Shown here piece by piece: positions 42,328-52,020 of a DNA stretch of 64,000 nucleotides; positions within the stretch are counted from its first letter, which is position 1, and every line of letters begins with the position of its first letter. The notes under the pieces were generated by a model. It made no database searches. It worked only from the letters and a program-made list of their open reading frames with translations, and was not told where the DNA came from. A program made the position numbers and the translations under genes. The DNA comes from Epiperipatus broadwayi. Lineage: Eukaryota > Onychophora > Udeonychophora > Euonychophora > Peripatidae. The stretch is taken from contig JAQFVV010006255.1 of the NCBI GenBank assembly GCA_028023455.1, positions 2,604,001 through 2,668,000 on the forward strand. The letters run 5' to 3'.

Positions 42328-42386
42328 ATCCAAGGCTCCTCACTGATGAAGGTCATAAGCCAGAAACTAGTCTGGGGATATTGGAC
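42328..42386 (+). ncRNA. Type I hammerhead ribozyme, copy B
   Basis: Outer stem I pairs TCCAA (42329-42333) with TTGGA (42381-42385). An internal loop of GGC against TA follows, then inner stem I TCCTCA (42337-42342) with TGGGGA (42373-42378). The core CTGATGA is at 42343-42349. Stem II is GGT/GCC with loop CATAA. GAAAC (42363-42367) is followed by TAGTC; cleavage would fall after C42372. Stem III is only AC/GT over a TA loop. ACTAGT is self-complementary, so two molecules could share a 6-bp stem III, as reported for minimal hammerheads of Penelope-like elements that cleave as dimers. All invariant core bases are present. It lies in the complete 455-bp unit. Confidence 0.85.
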
Positions 42387-42554
42387 GAGTAGGCACTAGA
42401 TGGGGATTTTATGCACAAGCCTTCTGGCATCCATTGATTACTCTAGCTTGTTGTGTGTGGCTATGTATATAGTGAGTTTTGCCTGTTTTAACAACAGTTA
42501 TACACAAGCATAAGAGGAGGTAATCATGTGATATTTATGGGCATATTTAAATAA

Positions 42555-44735
42555 AGTAAGGTTGCGTGCATTGGAAGAAAAACTGTCTAATATTAAATGG
42601 GACATTGTTGGATTTTGTGAAGTTAGAAGAAAAGGGAAGGGACAATTGATTTGAGAAATGAATATGTATATTTTGCTACAAAGTCATAAATATCAGATGC
42701 ACAAGTAGTGTGGGATTCATTATAAATAAAAAGTGAAAGAACAATGTTGTGAGATTGATGGTGTATCAGACAAAGTGACAGGATTAGTTATTCAGCTTAA
42801 ATGCAGATAATTAAGGTGTATACCAGAATAAATTCTTATTGTGATGAAGCAGGGACTTTTTATATGGGTGTACAAAATTCTTTTGATCAGATCAAACAAC
42901 ATTTTTAAATTGTCATCAGAGACTAATTTTACTGTTAGTAAATAATTGAAAGATGATAATTCTGGGTAAATTTGCTTTGGGTGACAAAAATGAATGAGCA
43001 CACAGATTTGTGAAGTTCACAAATAAAGAAAAACTAACATTATGAATTATTTATTTGAGAAAATGCTAAATGGATATGGACATGGAAGCATCTTGTGAAC
43101 ATGCAGCAGATTTGATTCATATATTGACTAACAGAGAACATAATTGATACTTTTCTAGAAATTGCAACTGATAGAAAAAGTAGCAGTTTATTTTACAAAA
43201 CTCTATGCAGTCAATTCATATAGTTTTGTAAAATAGATTGAAAAAAGAATTACCAATAATATAAGAAAGTATAATTGGGAATAGGTAAAGAAAGCTATAG
43301 AAGTGAATAAAACTCTTAGTGTAAAGATATTTCAACAATAAGAAGAAAGGATATAACTATCACTAAAAAGAGGAATGACACTATGAAATGTGTTAAGAAT
43401 TCTACCAAGAATTACATAGTAATAAAGAACAAGAAAATAATACACATCTACAATTTTCAAATTGCCAAGTATTTTGAATAAAGAGGTCATGCAATTAAAT
43501 CTATGAAGAAGGGACAAGTTCCAGGAAGTAATTGAATTAGTGTTGATATTTTAAAAGAAATAGTTGTAGAAATAGAAAAATTGTTGATAAAAGCTTATTT
43601 TAAATGTCTAAAAATGATAAAGATGTACCAGCTGATTGAAATAGTGCATTAGTGATATTGATAGCTATAAATGGTATTAAAAAAGATATTACAAAATTAC
43701 AGATCTATCAACATTCTATCACTTCCATATGAAATCTTTATAGAAGAATTTGGAAATAAACTAACCAATAAAACAAGCTAAATGGAAAAGTGATTTTACC
43801 ATAGTGGATCACATCCAAGGGTTAAAAAAAATTATATAAAGAACCAAATAATATGAATTGTCATTGTGCTTTGGGTTTATAGATTATGAAAAGGCATTTA
43901 ATTCTGTAAGCATTTTTATCATGATTAAAGTTTTGGATTATCAAAATATAAACTCAGGATATTGTTATATATGACAAGATTACATGGAAACAATAAGAAG
44001 GTTAATGTTGAGAAGATGTATACAGGGTAATTGTATATCTCAAACTTTTTAAAGCATTTTTATCAGAAGTATTTTGTGGATTAAAATGATAAGCTAAGGG
44101 ATGAAAAACACATGGATATTATTTAAATTTTTGGAGACAATGATGATATTTTTGCAAATGATGCAGCAGAGTTTTAGGAAATGATGCAAGAATTATCAGA
44201 TAAAAGTAAGAAAGTGGGACTAAAGACAAATGTAAAAAAAACTAAAATAACATTTAATGGATTTTCTAAAAAAATATAAAGATTGATAATCATGAATTAG
44301 AAGTTAGCGCTTACTAATTCTTGGGTCAGGTTATTAATATAGATGGAAACATATTGGATCTAGTTAATCATAGATTAAATTGGTCTGAGTGTTTATGGTA
44401 GGAATAAATTTGTATTAGGTTTTGACTTCAGACCATTTAATGAAGTATGGAAAAATGTACGTTGGGAAAACCAGAATAGGTATTATTAATATTATTGAAA
44501 GAATTGAGAGACAAATGGATTTGGGCTAGACATATTGCTACAAGAAATGATAATAAATAAACAGTAGAAGTGAATCCGAAGATGTTAAATATACTTAGAA
44601 AGATATCCCATGAGAAATAGATGAATGAATTAAGGAAGTTTGCTGGTCTGATGTGAGTAAGAACCGCTATTATTTGGAATAATTAAATTAAACTTGGAGA
44701 GACCTTCATCATGTAGTGCAATGAAAATAGTTTTT
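42555..44735 (+). pseudogene. RTE endonuclease-reverse transcriptase, heavily decayed
   Basis: The body follows the reference LINE in order. It starts with the endonuclease segment (G-F-C-E-V-R-R near 42612) and has C-F-G-F-I-D-Y-E-K-A-F near 43868. The polymerase box near 44140 is degraded, and it closes on the last Trp-rich part. Stops, indels and a loss of several hundred bases are spread throughout. It is older than the copy at 33-36 kb. Confidence 0.85.
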
Positions 44736-45749
44736 AAAAAAAGATATTTACGTACAATTTTGTAAGCATTTATTTTCGTGCCCTCCCCCCTTTAACGATC
44801 TTATCAATAAATTTAATTCTAATTAACTTTTATTATATGTAGGAAACAATTCCTTTTTTTTTTTATAAGTTCATCTTTAATATTGAATGTTAACTTCTTT
44901 TTCCTAAAATCTTTATAATAGATTTAATGTAGTTAAAACTTTAATTCACAAACGTTAAGATTTACTAAGTGGACAACTTTTATTTGAAATTATATACTTG
45001 CAGACATCAAAGAAAACAAATTGTCAATTGTTGTGATTCTTAAACATCTTGTCCAACCTTCTATCTTTCATCATCCCTTGGGGATAGGACAGCGTCTTAG
45101 CCAGATATTTTCTTTTATTTGTTCTTATCATTAATTTTTTTTTTAAAAAAAAACTAGTCGGTGTCCATTGAAATGCCTGCCCAACCCTGTTGCTCTGTCC
45201 TGTAACCGAGGTATTATTTATTCCTCTGACTGTCCATATTGTCACTGTTGAGGACAGTTACAAGTCTTTAGACTGGCCATGGTAGACTAGTTTGAAATCA
45301 TGTGATTTATGATTTAATTAGTATTTTTTATACGAGAGTAACAATCATGTTTCATAAACCTTAAACCTAAACAAGCAGGTAGACATTACTTTGATTGTTC
45401 AGAGGTGATAGTTGGTTGCTTCTCCACAATGCAGTTAACCAGGTGCTGGCTGGACCCTCCCTGGGTTCAAATTTTCTTCAATAAAACTTTTTAAATACCC
45501 CAGCCATCTGTCATCACACTCTTCTTTTTTTATGTTATTTAAGACAAATTCTTTTTAACTGAGCAAAAATAATCGTCCTCTTTATAATTACTTAAAAATT
45601 TATTTATTTTATAAAAATATATTATTATAATTTTAATAATTTTCTATTAATAACTTTTTTTTTTTTAAAAAAAGAAGCTAAATGTTAGATATAATAAATG
45701 AGAATAACTGTGTGTGTAAAGTTTTTGTATATATAGACAAATGATATAT
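44736..45749. other. No gene recognised; GC-richer patch near 45.0-45.5 kb
   Basis: From about 45010 to 45500 the sequence is more balanced and holds a 73-codon minus frame of no known domain. Near 45410-45475 (TAGTTGGTTGCTTC, then CCCTGGGTTCAAATT) is a pair of words reminiscent of tRNA boxes A and B, so a tRNA-derived SINE remnant on the plus strand is possible but weak. Confidence 0.4.
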
Positions 45750-45965
45750 ATATATATTGTCAAAAAAATGTTCAACTTTATTTAAATTTTTAAAATACAA
45801 TTAAAGGTTAGTTACAACGCAACTTTAACATTTCGAGCAACATTTTTTTTTCTTCTTAGATGTTGCTGACCTAACAGTGACAGTATTAGCATGGGAATCG
45901 AACCAGTGATTTTTAGATTCGTGATATTGCATTTTAAGATAATACTGTAACCAAATTTAGCCTTT
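45750..45965 (-). mobile_element. tRNA-derived SINE, minus strand
   Basis: Read on the minus strand, a tRNA-like head starts near 45965 with a box-A-like TTTGGTTACAGTATTATC. About 55 bp on is a good box B, GGTTCGATTCC (near 45900). A body follows that includes GGTCAGCAACATCTAAGAAG and GTTGCTCGAAATG. The tail ends in AATAAAG and a TA-rich tract near 45750. An RNA polymerase III promoter pair plus short body is typical of SINEs. A second box-A-like word, GCATAGTTGGTTAGAGTAT, starts a divergent head on the plus strand near 45971, with its box B lost. Confidence 0.58.
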
Positions 45966-46282
45966 GACAGAATAGCATAGTTGGTTAGAGTATATTCATC
46001 AATCTAAATGTTACTGACTTTGACTTTATTTTTATGCTATTTATTTAACAGCACACATTACTTTCTAAAAGACTTGCATGCAATAACTTTATCTTTTTGT
46101 TTGTAAATAAATACTTAAATTTTAGATTTTTTTTGTCTAATATGAACAATGTGCATGTATTTTTATAATAATCAGTCTTCAGTTAATGATACATTTAATT
46201 ACATTTTCTTTCTTCGATATTTGTACTTTATATAAATTGAAATTTAAAATTGACTTTTAAACCTCAAAATTAATTGTTCATA

Positions 46283-46410
46283 ATTTATTTTATAATAACC
46301 AATTTTGAATTTATACATTAATTTCAATAATATTTAACTGCATACGATAGTGTTTGAAGTACCTAAGAATTTTATAAATATAATTTTTTTTATTTCATCG
46401 TCGACTATTT
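46283..46410 (+). repeat. ~130-bp direct repeat flanking an RTE copy (left)
   Basis: AATTTATTTTATAATAACCA with the following TTTTGAAT, ATTTCAATAAT, TTAACTGCAT and TTTATTTCAT words is repeated in the same order at about 48776-48905. The pair brackets the minus-strand RTE copy, but neither lies flush with its ends. This may be an older repeat or a duplicated target region. Confidence 0.6.
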
Positions 46411-46579
46411 TAACGCTATGAAAACTAAATAAAATCTTTTTTTGTTTGTTTTTATATTACAACAAATATTAATTTTAATCAATATTGCTCAGCTTATTTA
46501 TTGAGACCATTTGTATTAATTCTCACTTCTGTTCAAGTATTTCAGAATCTCTGCAATAACAAAGTAAGTAGTAAATTAT

Positions 46580-48775
46580 TTTTATCATCATCATTTTTAA
46601 CTATTATATCAATTCACAGCAGGTTAAAGATCTCTTCAAGTTTAATCCAGTTTCTCCGATCTTTAGCCTCTATTCTCACAAGATCTCAGCACACTTCTTT
46701 ATTTTATCTAGCCATCTCACAGGTGGTATTTTTCTAGGTCTTTTGTAATACTTTAGGTTCTATCTTAAAACTTCGATTGTCCATTTACTATTATTATTTT
46801 TAGAAATACATCCAACTTTCCTCCATTTCAGTCCTAATTTTTTCAATGATGTCAATAATTATCCATTTATTCTCTCATTCATGTATTTCAGTTTCAATCC
46901 CTTTTTGTTATTCCTAATTTACATCTCTTCATACTTTTTTTGAGTGCACTGAAGACACTTTATTATTATATCTACCAAAAGTATTCTAACCAAGTTTAAT
47001 TCTATGATTAATTTACTTCATTATATTTTCATCTATATTATTAATTGACTAAGATATTTATAGTTGTTAATTTATTCTAATTCATTATTATCAATCTTTA
47101 TTTTCTTTTTTGAGAAAATCCATTGAACATTATTTTAGTCTTTTTATCTTTCCCCTTTACTCCTGCTTTCTTACTTTCATCTGATAATTCTTGTAACATT
47201 TCTTGAAACTCTGAATTATACAATTACATCATCTGCAAAATTTAGATTATTTAATCTTTATAAATATATTAAACAACCTCCACACTCCCCCCATTCTTTT
47301 TAAATTCATGTAAATAAAGATACAATAAAAGACAAAAAAAAATTATTTAATTATTTAATCTATAAAATATTCCTTGAAAAATTGCTGCAAAAAGTTTTGC
47401 AGATATAGAATCACCTTGTAATATACTCTTTTCAGTGTTAATCTTAGTAATATTTATATATAATATAATCAAAGCTGCTGCATTTTGATAAATATTCTTC
47501 AGAATATGAGAACCTCCAAGGTCTATGTTTTGATGATACAATGTTTTAATCCCTGAAATAATGCTTATAGAATCAAATGCCTTTTCATAATCTACAAATC
47601 CAAAGCATAATGGCAACTCATATTCATTGGTTCTCTGTATAACTTCTCTCAATTTTTTGATGTGATTCAGTGTGGGGAAAAAACAGCTTTTAAATGCAGC
47701 TTATTCTTTTTCTTGGTTAAACTCCAAAGTTCACTATAGATAAATTGGTAATTATCTTGGTGAAAATTTTGTATAGAACTGATAAAAAAAACAAAAAACT
47801 AATCGATCTGTAATTGTTAATATCTTCTTTTTCACTCTCATTCTTCCAATCATCTGGTACATCTTTATCACTTAGATATTTGATATATAACATTGCCAAC
47901 ATTTTTTTTTTTCAATTGCATTTTTTAAGATATTGATTATAATTCCATCACAACCTGGAGTTTTTTTTCTTCTTCATAGATTTAATTGCATATCTCACTT
48001 CTTAATTTAAAATCCTGGGCAATTCAAAAGATGTAATAATTGTAGAGAATACTTTTATTTGTCTAATTTTTTATGTTGTAGATCTGATGAAGACTGCTAG
48101 TACAGTCGAAACTGTTATAATAAATAAAATTATTTGCTTAAAGTGTTAAAGGAGTGTCAATGAGTTTATAGTGAAATACTTTTTTTATTATTATTATTAT
48201 TGCTATATAAATTACAATTATAGAACCAGAGATTATGATATTTTTCATTTTAGTAATAATTTTATCTATTCTTTTTAATGCAGAAATAAGTTTCTTAATA
48301 ATACTGAGATATTGTTTTACATTTTCAATACTTTTGTTTTTTTCTATAACTTTATTTGCAAATTCGCAGTTATTTTTTCTTATATTGTTATTAACTCTTT
48401 TCCATATCATTTTACAAAATTCTTGATATTCAATTCTTAATGGATCTTTTTATATATTTTCATATTCATTCTTTTTAATCATAAATTGTCTTTTTTCAGT
48501 AGAATTTTTTTCTAGTCAATTGCTGCTTTTTTGTACCAGCTATATCTTTGATGCAGTTCTTAATAATGCACCAGTTATCTTTTTATTGATTTCATTCAAA
48601 TCTGAACCATTTTCAAAATTTGTTAATATTTTTAAATGATTTGCAAGTTCTAATGTAAATTTATTGTAATGTTTTCGAAGATTAGGAATATCAACTGTGA
48701 ATACTGTTTTTCTTAATAATTTGTGTCTCAAGTTGTGCATTAACATGTATCTTTTATCTCATTTTACTAATAAAC
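46580..48775 (-). mobile_element. RTE LINE copy, minus strand, decayed
   Basis: The 3' end lies near 46580 (ATCATCATTTTTAACTATTA, the tail region). Going up, the minus strand encodes C-F-G-F-V-D-Y-E-K-A-F-D-S-I near 47600, then Q-G-D-S-I-S-A-K near 47410. Upstream lie the K-Y-L-S-D-K-D-V-P-D-D-W segment near 47880 and several stretches of the linker. The N-terminal endonuclease is missing. A nested insert splits it near 48045-48200. Frames are broken in many places. Confidence 0.85.
48045..48200 (+). mobile_element. Nested short insert with hammerhead-like core
   Basis: LINE homology breaks near 48045 and resumes near 48230. The insert carries CTGATGA (48084-48090), a 5-bp stem GACTG/CAGTC with loop CTAGTA, and GAAAC (48108-48112), followed by TGTTATAATAAATAAAATT. 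This is the core spacing of a hammerhead. However, an extra A sits below stem II, and stem III and stem I do not pair convincingly. It looks like the 3' end of a different element that once carried such a ribozyme. Confidence 0.45.
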
Positions 48776-48905
48776 AGAATTTATTTTATAATAACCAATT
48801 TTGAATCCATGCATAAATTTCAATAATGCTTAATTGCATGAGATGGTATTTGGAATATTTATGAATTTTATAAATGATAAGGTTTTTATTTCATTACTGA
48901 CAATT
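48776..48905 (+). repeat. ~130-bp direct repeat flanking an RTE copy (right)
   Basis: Partner of 46283-46410: AATTTATTTTATAATAACCA, then TTTTGAATCC, ATTTCAATAATGC, TTTTATTTCATTACTGAC. By eye the pair is clearly related but diverged. Confidence 0.6.
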
Positions 48906-48921
48906 TTTTATACATTAAAAT

Positions 48922-49446
48922 ATATCAAAATTACAAGAAGTTCACAACCTAATCAGACTAGCTAAGAAAATAAAATCTAAAACACTACCAGTGGTTTCAA
49001 CTGCTACAAGAAGATTTCTCAAATATAAAGAACTACAAAATAACATATTTAAACTAAACATTGCCCACGAGTCCATTTACCTCCCATCCACTCTTAATAT
49101 TTAAAAGAACTTTTAAATTAGTTAACTGCTTCAGAATCATAAATTTTTAATAATAAATATTCTTTAATTGTAGCAGTGAAATCATCAGTAGTGTTTTAGA
49201 ATTCAAGAATCATTATTATTAAAATTTTATGGTTCTGAAGCAGTTAACCTATTTAAATGTTCTTTTAATATTAAGAGTGGATGAAAGATAAATGAATTGT
49301 GGGTAATTTTTAGTGTAATATGTTGTTATTTTGTAGTTCTTTACACTTGAGAAGTTTTTTTGTAGCAGTGAAACCATTAGTCATGTTTTAGATTTTATTT
49401 TTTTGGCTAATCTGGTTGAGTTGTGAATTTGGTATAATTTTGATTA
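48922..49446. mobile_element. Foldback element, two ~240-bp inverted arms
   Basis: The left arm (about 48922-49160) contains AAAATAAAATCTAAAACA, AAAGAACTACAAAATAACA and CCATCCACTCTTAATATT. All are mirrored on the right (about 49195-49446: TGTTATTTTGTAGTTCTTTA, AATATTAAGAGTGGATG, TGTTTTAGATTTTATTTTT). The centre contains a second, smaller palindrome around AGTTAACTGCTTCAGAA. No coding capacity. Target duplication not resolved. Confidence 0.78.
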
Positions 49447-50383
49447 TGTATTGACTAATTTAGCTTTATGCTTTTAATGATTAATACATATATATGATTT
49501 TTTTCACATGCATATACTTTTTATAAAATTATTCTATATTTGTTAATGTTAAAGTTTTCATTTTATAATGCCACATTTCATGATTTTAATTTTTATACAA
49601 CTCAACAAGAACTCAAAATTTTTATTTTATTATTATTTATTTATTTTTATTTAATATTGATTTTTTACAAATTTCCATGCCTTTTAACTTTTCTACATAT
49701 TTTTTAATTTCTAGCTCAATTTTGGTTTGTAATGAAGACCAAATTAATAATAAGTACCTAGATCTCTTATTTTGGTTAATGAATAAGCAATAGAAATTTC
49801 ACCAATTGCATTTTCATGGGCACTATTAATCTGATCAAAATCTTTATAGTTCTTAACTTTTTATTTTAATCGATTGTTGTCAGTCCTTATTTTTTTTTGG
49901 AAACCTTTCACTTTTGTTTTTTTTTAGCATTTATCTTTAGTTTTTTGGTTTTTTTTTACTTTCATCTTGTAACTTTTGTAACATTTCCTAATGCTCTGAA
50001 GCATTATATGCAAAAATAATCACACCATTTGCAAAATATATTTGTCTTAAATAATTTTCTTTTTTCTTTTAATTTTCCATTTTAATACTGCTATAAAAAT
50101 TTTGGGAGTCATTGAATCATCCTGTTATATACTCTTATCATTGTCATTTTTTTAAGTTTCATCAAGTAATATAATCACTGTTTTTTCATTTTGGTCATAA
50201 TTTTTTAGAATTTGACATTCTGGACATATATTTTGATGTTCCAAAACATTAATCACCTCAAAAAATTTTATAGTGGAAATAACTTTTCATAATCCAAAAT
50301 TCCAAACAAAGCATAATATAATAAAAATTTGTGATCATTGGTTTTTTCCAAAACTTCTCTTAGTATTAGAATATGGTCTGAAG

Positions 50384-50897
50384 CAGTCTTCTTCAACCCT
50401 TGGTCCATGGCCTGGCACCGGGCCGCGGAACTTTTCTGCAGGTCCGCATGCTAGACGGGCAGTAAAAAGTTTGTAATAATAAATAATGAGTTTAAACTTT
50501 TAATTAATATAGCCAATTTTTATTTATTTTTTCATCTCATTTTTACTCAATTAAAAAAAAAAAAGAAAATAGAACAAAAACAAAATCTAATCAATCATTC
50601 ATAAATTAATTTGTTTTTCTAGTTATCACAGATGTTTATGGGGGGGGGGGTAGAATTAAATTTTTTATTACTTTTCTAAAAAAATAAAAAAAAAAGTTTT
50701 TTATTATATAAACTCCATATATATATATATAACTTTATCTTATATATTTAACATTGTTGTTTTGATCAGTTATCTTTAAGAAAATTTATCTATAGACTTC
50801 TGCCAGTCTGCGAAATCTTATCTTTATTTTTGCTGGTCCGCGGAACCTTATCCTTATTTTTACTGGTCCACAAGTGTGAAAAGGTTGAAGACCACTG
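50384..50897. mobile_element. hAT-family MITE copy 2, 514 bp, inside an RTE LINE
   Basis: Ends read CAGTCTTCTTCAACCC and, reverse-complemented, CAGTGGTCTTCAACCTT, as in the copy at 14961-15484. The flanks GTCTGAAG (50376-50383) and GTCTAAAG (50898-50905) are an 8-bp target duplication differing at one base. The LINE reads on across the site. It shares the internal G-run and TA-repeat with copy 1. A 67-codon frame across the left end is incidental. Confidence 0.9.
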
Positions 50898-51051
50898 GTC
50901 TAAAGTACTAAAATCATTTAATACTTATATTGATTGTTTAGTTGGATTAAATTAAATGTTTTCTATAGAAAAGTTATAATGATCCTAGTAAAAATCCTTT
51001 ACAGAAATGATAATGCTGATTGGTAATTTTTCACTTATTAATATTACAGTA

Positions 51052-51178
51052 GTTAAAGCAAAACTCTCCATACAATAGTGCCACCCTGTGCCAACCAGTG
51101 TAATCAATGGATGCCAGAAGGCTTGTGCATAAAATTACTATCTAATGTCTACTCATCCAATATTCTCAGACTAGTTTT
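51052..51178 (-). repeat. Truncated hammerhead-repeat unit (copy D)
   Basis: Matches the outer part of the unit at 55848-56165, from GCAAAACTCTCCATACA through ATCAATGGATGCCAGAAGGC to CTCATCCAATATTCTCAGAC. It stops after CTAGTTT. On the minus strand this retains only the 3' half of the ribozyme, breaking inside the GAAAC box, about 9-10 nt upstream of the cleavage site. It sits within the minus-strand RTE copy. Confidence 0.8.
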
Positions 51179-52020
51179 TCTTTGTATTGATTCACAGTAT
51201 TTTTCTTGTATATTATTAATTCTTTTTCAAACCATTTTATAAAATAACAGCTATTTATTTTTTTTAAATGAATCATTTAAATTTTTTTTATAATCTTTCT
51301 TTCTTCTCCACAAATTGCCTTTTTTTCTTGACTCTTTTTTGATGAATTGCTGGTGTTTTTTTTTTAAAGTCAATTATCTGTGCAGCTGATCTTAGTACCA
51401 TATCACGTTTCTTCTTATTGGATTTTATGACATTAAAGCAAATTTTTAAAGGTTTTGCTTTTCAACCTTAACTTAAATTTATTGGAATTTTTCTAAAATT
51501 TAGAAATATCAGTTGTTAATACTAGATTTTTTAATACCTATCACTATCTTGATTTGCTTTAATTTATAACTTAAAATTAACTCATTGACCATTTTCTGTG
51601 TTAAATGTATTACGTCTGTTGCAGTCTTGCAATAAATATTTCTTTTAGTCAAAATAGGGTATAATCTGCTGCTCTTTTATTTGGATTTTTGTTGTTCATT
51701 TTCACAATGTAATTTTCTATGAAAAGAATTTTTATTATATAGATTTCTTTTTCTCCAAATTCTTTAGATATAATTATTTTTTCATTTCTGTCTCCATGTT
51801 TAAATATATCAATAACAGTTTTAAAATGTTTAGTGTAATCAAATCAATCTGTACATTTAAATAAAATGCTCTACTTTTTCATCAAAGTGAGATCTTGTTG
51901 TAGCTTGAAGTCAAATTTTCTTTATTTAATATCTTTCATTAAATTGAATAACTAATCTTACCACTATATGATATATAGAATTTTTTAATTTTTCACATTT
52001 TTATTGTGCATGTTTTATCA

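Larger units (their letters stand above)
41497..42541. repeat. Inverted plus tandem cluster of hammerhead-bearing units
   Basis: A unit on the minus strand (41899 back to 41497, ~400 bp) faces a partial direct unit (about 41898-41990). Then come a complete direct unit (41995-42449) and a further partial one (42450-42541). Each direct unit opens with GTTGTGTGTGGC and runs through GAGTTTTGCCTGTTTTAACA. The complete unit has a 455-bp period, with the ribozyme about 330 bp in. The centre at 41880-41915 is a near-perfect palindrome. The left unit lacks about 31 bp present in the right one. An inverted partial unit followed by direct tandem units is the arrangement of Penelope-like pseudo-LTRs; no Penelope reverse transcriptase or GIY-YIG domain is present. 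Confidence 0.85.
41130..44735 (+). mobile_element. RTE LINE copy interrupted by hammerhead-repeat cluster
   Basis: The LINE 5' module lies at about 41130-41495 (CTCTTTGAGACTTTAATGGA, GCAAATTCCTAAGATCCAC, ATCATGACAAACAAAATTTT aligning with the start-codon region). The coding body resumes at about 42555 (GGAAGAAAAACTGTCTAATA) and runs to GGAGAGACCTTCATCATGTA near 44715. Between them sits a 1.05-kb cluster of hammerhead-bearing repeats. About 150 bp of LINE present in the reference copy is missing at the junction. Confidence 0.8.
49640..52020 (-). mobile_element. RTE LINE copy, minus strand, with nested insertions
   Basis: Homology to the reference LINE runs on the minus strand from the connection region (about 49820, ATTAATCTGATCAAAATC) through the polymerase. 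It reaches the linker and endonuclease (about 51180-52010, e.g. AATATCAGTTGTTAATACTA and TAACTAATCTTACCACTATA). Two foreign blocks interrupt it: the hAT MITE at 50384-50897 and a hammerhead-repeat fragment at about 51052-51178. Some 400 bp of LINE is missing at the second. The 3' boundary is uncertain. Confidence 0.75.
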
